Below, piece after piece: positions 32,300-33,620 of a DNA stretch of 33,620 nt. The notes below the pieces were generated by a model. That model was not told where the DNA came from. It saw only the letters and a list, made by a program, of their open reading frames with translations, and did not search any database. Source of the DNA: an uncultured Clostridium sp. (lineage in GTDB: Bacteria > Bacillota > Clostridia > Oscillospirales > Butyricicoccaceae); assembly GCA_947427035.1 (NCBI GenBank), contig CANEGK010000026.1, positions 1-33,620 of the forward strand, given 5' to 3'. Made by a program: the position numbers and the translations under genes. Each line of letters begins with the position of its first letter. Position 1 is the stretch's first letter.

Positions 32300-33247
32300 T
32301 TACAGCAGATTGCGCTTTTTCATAAAGAGCCACGAAGCCCCGGTGCAGATAACAGCCAGCGCAATGGGCAGCCAATAGGTTGGAACACTGGTCCCGAACA
32401 GTGAAAATACCGGCAGATCGGTATTCATGCCGTAAAAGCTGAACACAACGTTAGGTACCGTCATCAAGATGGTGATGACGGTCAGCACCTTCATAATAAT
32501 GTTCAGATTGTTGGAAATGACCGATGCAAAGGCGTCCATCGTCCCGCTCAGAATGCTGGAATAGATATCGGCCATTTCAATGGCCTGCTTAAACTCGATG
32601 ATAACGTCTTCCAGCAGCTCCTGATCCTCTTCACTGAACTTCAAGATGCGGCCGCGCAGCAGCTTTTCCAGCGTCGCCTCGGTCGATTTGAGCGACGTGC
32701 TGAAATAAACCAGCGATTTTTCCAATGTCAAAAGCTGGATCAGCTCTTTATTTTTCAAAGATTTATATAGTTCGCGCTCGACTCGGCTGGACATTTTGTC
32801 AATCTGCCGCAGGTCAATCAAATAACGGTTGGCCGCGCGCAGGAGAATTTGCAACACCAATCGGTTTTTCAGCGCGGTGTTGACCCCTTTTCCGCCCCGC
32901 CCTGCGGCGAAATCGGACAGAATAGGGTTTTCTTTGAGCGAAACGGTGACGACGTTGTCGCGCGTGATGATCATGCCGAAGGGCAGCGTTGTAAACATGG
33001 GCTTCCCGTTTTCTTCATCCGACACCGGGATATCTGCAATGATCAGGGTCTGATCTTCATCCACCTCCAAACGAGAGGTCTCCTCTTCGTCAAGTGCTGC
33101 ACGCACATATTCATCTTCGATATCCAGAGCATCGCACACGCTGCGCAGCTCTTCTTCGGTGGGTTTGACAAGGCTGACCCAGCAGCCTGGCTCCAGCGCG
33201 TCGATCTGCGCCAAACGGCCCTCCTGCGTTTTAAAAAAGGTTAACAT
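32300..33247 (-). CDS. corA: CorA-family Mg2+/divalent cation transporter
   Basis: A 315-residue CorA-type channel for Mg2+ (or Co2+/Ni2+). An acidic cytoplasmic N-terminal domain and long helices (about 150-250) lead to two C-terminal membrane helices. The signature motif YGMN stands at the end of the first helix, with the loop DLPVFSLFG, and the protein ends in the basic tail MKKRNLL. A frame starting seven codons upstream exists, but AGGAG five bases before the ATG at 33247 decides for MLTFFKTQEG. It has its own promoter and an unusually structured leader (33294-33402). Ion specificity cannot be read from the sequence. Confidence 0.93.
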   Translation of the reverse strand: MLTFFKTQEGRLAQIDALEPGCWVSLVKPTEEELRSVCDALDIEDEYVRAALDEEETSRLEVDEDQTLIIADIPVSDEENGKPMFTTLPFGMIITRDNVVTVSLKENPILSDFAAGRGGKGVNTALKNRLVLQILLRAANRYLIDLRQIDKMSSRVERELYKSLKNKELIQLLTLEKSLVYFSTSLKSTEATLEKLLRGRILKFSEEDQELLEDVIIEFKQAIEMADIYSSILSGTMDAFASVISNNLNIIMKVLTVITILMTVPNVVFSFYGMNTDLPVFSLFGTSVPTYWLPIALAVICTGASWLFMKKRNLL

Positions 33248-33293
33248 GGCAGCTCCTTTCCGGACCACGCCAAAGTTAACCGTTTTATTTTAT

Positions 33294-33402
33294 AAAGCGG
33301 CGTGAGTCCGTGTATTCGTTTTTTTCTGTCTACTTCCGGGCTCGGGACTCACGAAACCACTCCCTTATTGCTTTTTTGAACCAGCCGGAGCCGATCCGCT
33401 TT
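33294..33402 (-). ncRNA. Structured 5' leader of corA, three-way-junction fold, class unknown
   Basis: Read on the - strand, AAAGCGG (33402-33396) pairs with CCGCTTT (33300-33294) and encloses two hairpins. One is GCTCC (33391-33387) with GGAGT (33363-33359). The other is CGTGAGTC (33353-33346) with GACTCACG (33308-33301) around a 37-base purine-rich loop; it stacks directly on the closing helix. A further GGCTC/GAGCC pairing between hairpin regions is possible. I do not find the core sequences of the M-box (ykoK) or the yybP-ykoY riboswitch. No terminator follows, so any control would act on translation or stability. The fold is by eye. Confidence 0.45.
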
Positions 33403-33405
33403 TTT

Positions 33406-33435
33406 ATTATAAGCCCAAAGGCGCTGTTATTGCAA
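33406..33435 (-). promoter_or_regulatory. corA promoter
   Basis: Read on the - strand, TTGCAA (33435-33430) and TATAAT (33411-33406) are separated by 18 bases. The predicted start near 33399 falls at the 5' edge of the structured leader. Confidence 0.72.
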
Positions 33436-33545
33436 CATATTTTTTCATTTTGCCCCGATTTTGTACATCATGTCGCGCAGCGCAGCTGAAATCTCGTGCA
33501 TTCTCTGTTTTTCTTTCTTTTTCTCATTTTTTGAAAAAGAAAGAA

Positions 33546-33574
33546 GCGGCCGTCTCCCCACAGAAGACGGCCGC
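33546..33574 (-). terminator. Terminator of a gene beyond the right edge
   Basis: GCGGCCGTCT (33546-33555) pairs with AGACGGCCGC (33565-33574) around a 9-base loop. On the - strand it is followed by TTCTTTCTTTTT, a good intrinsic terminator for a - strand gene outside the window. Bases 33436-33545 and 33575-33620 hold no convincing gene. Confidence 0.8.
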
Positions 33575-33620
33575 CGGTTTTATGTTTCCTGATTATCCAC
33601 ATGGGGCGAGGCTTTGCAGA

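Noticed and set aside
33248-33420. M-box (ykoK) or yybP-ykoY riboswitch ahead of corA
   Set aside because: The conserved core sequences of both classes are not found, so I list the leader only as a structure of unknown class.
33445-33501. 18-residue - strand frame MHEISAALRDMMYKIGAK
   Set aside because: It looks protein-like, but there is no clear ribosome binding site or promoter, and a terminator lies just upstream. It could be a remnant; too short to support.
1-33620. CRISPR array, prophage, insertion sequence or toxin-antitoxin genes
   Set aside because: No regularly spaced repeats, transposase, integrase or terminal inverted repeats were seen on either strand.

Overview
The window is a GC-rich chromosomal segment of a Gram-positive anaerobe of the class Clostridia, probably an Oscillospirales/Ruminococcaceae-type gut bacterium that makes butyrate from lysine. 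The reasons are the clostridial rnfCDGEAB gene order, a complete lysine fermentation gene set, AGGAGG-type ribosome binding sites, TTGACA/TATAAT-type promoters and the yebC-lepA-hemW neighbourhood. The genus is inference. I see no insertion sequence, phage, CRISPR array, tRNA or rRNA.

Left part (1-13030, mostly + strand): a membrane protein of unknown function; a membrane-anchored GH18 chitinase-like enzyme with a carbohydrate-binding module; the six-gene Rnf complex (ferredoxin:NAD+ oxidoreductase, an ion pump) with its own promoter, followed in the same transcript by a membrane-anchored glycosidase-like protein and a strong terminator; then a TRIC-family channel, a GNAT acetyltransferase and a surface 5'-nucleotidase in one unit ending at a perfect bidirectional terminator.

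Middle (13053-24659): uracil permease (uraA) and uracil phosphoribosyltransferase (upp) diverge from one intergenic region with two near-consensus promoters. Then come the lysine fermentation genes, all on the - strand. In transcription order, kamB-kamC (reactivating factor of lysine 5,6-aminomutase) follow hemW and a GNAT gene. After a 352-bp leader region come kal-kce-kdd-kamA-kamD-kamE, which together take lysine plus acetyl-CoA to acetoacetate and crotonyl-CoA. The leader holds a near-consensus promoter, a compact lysine riboswitch and two consecutive intrinsic-terminator hairpins. Lysine therefore very probably controls its own fermentation here through RNA. Rnf, nearby, would conserve energy from the ferredoxin reduced during butyrate formation. 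The CoA-transferase, butyryl-CoA dehydrogenase/Etf genes and a lysine transporter are not in the window.

Right part (24660-33620, mostly - strand): hemW, lepA and yebC in one unit. Between lepA and hemW lies a duplicated copy of the lepA 3' end that differs only synonymously within the coding part. A 36-residue Asn/Gln/Lys-rich small protein is on the + strand, divergent from yebC. Then follow a YitT-family membrane protein, a HAD phosphatase, an RluD-family pseudouridine synthase, lspA, and a CorA-type Mg2+ transporter whose 5' leader can fold into a three-way junction I do not recognise. The right edge holds the terminator of a gene outside the window.
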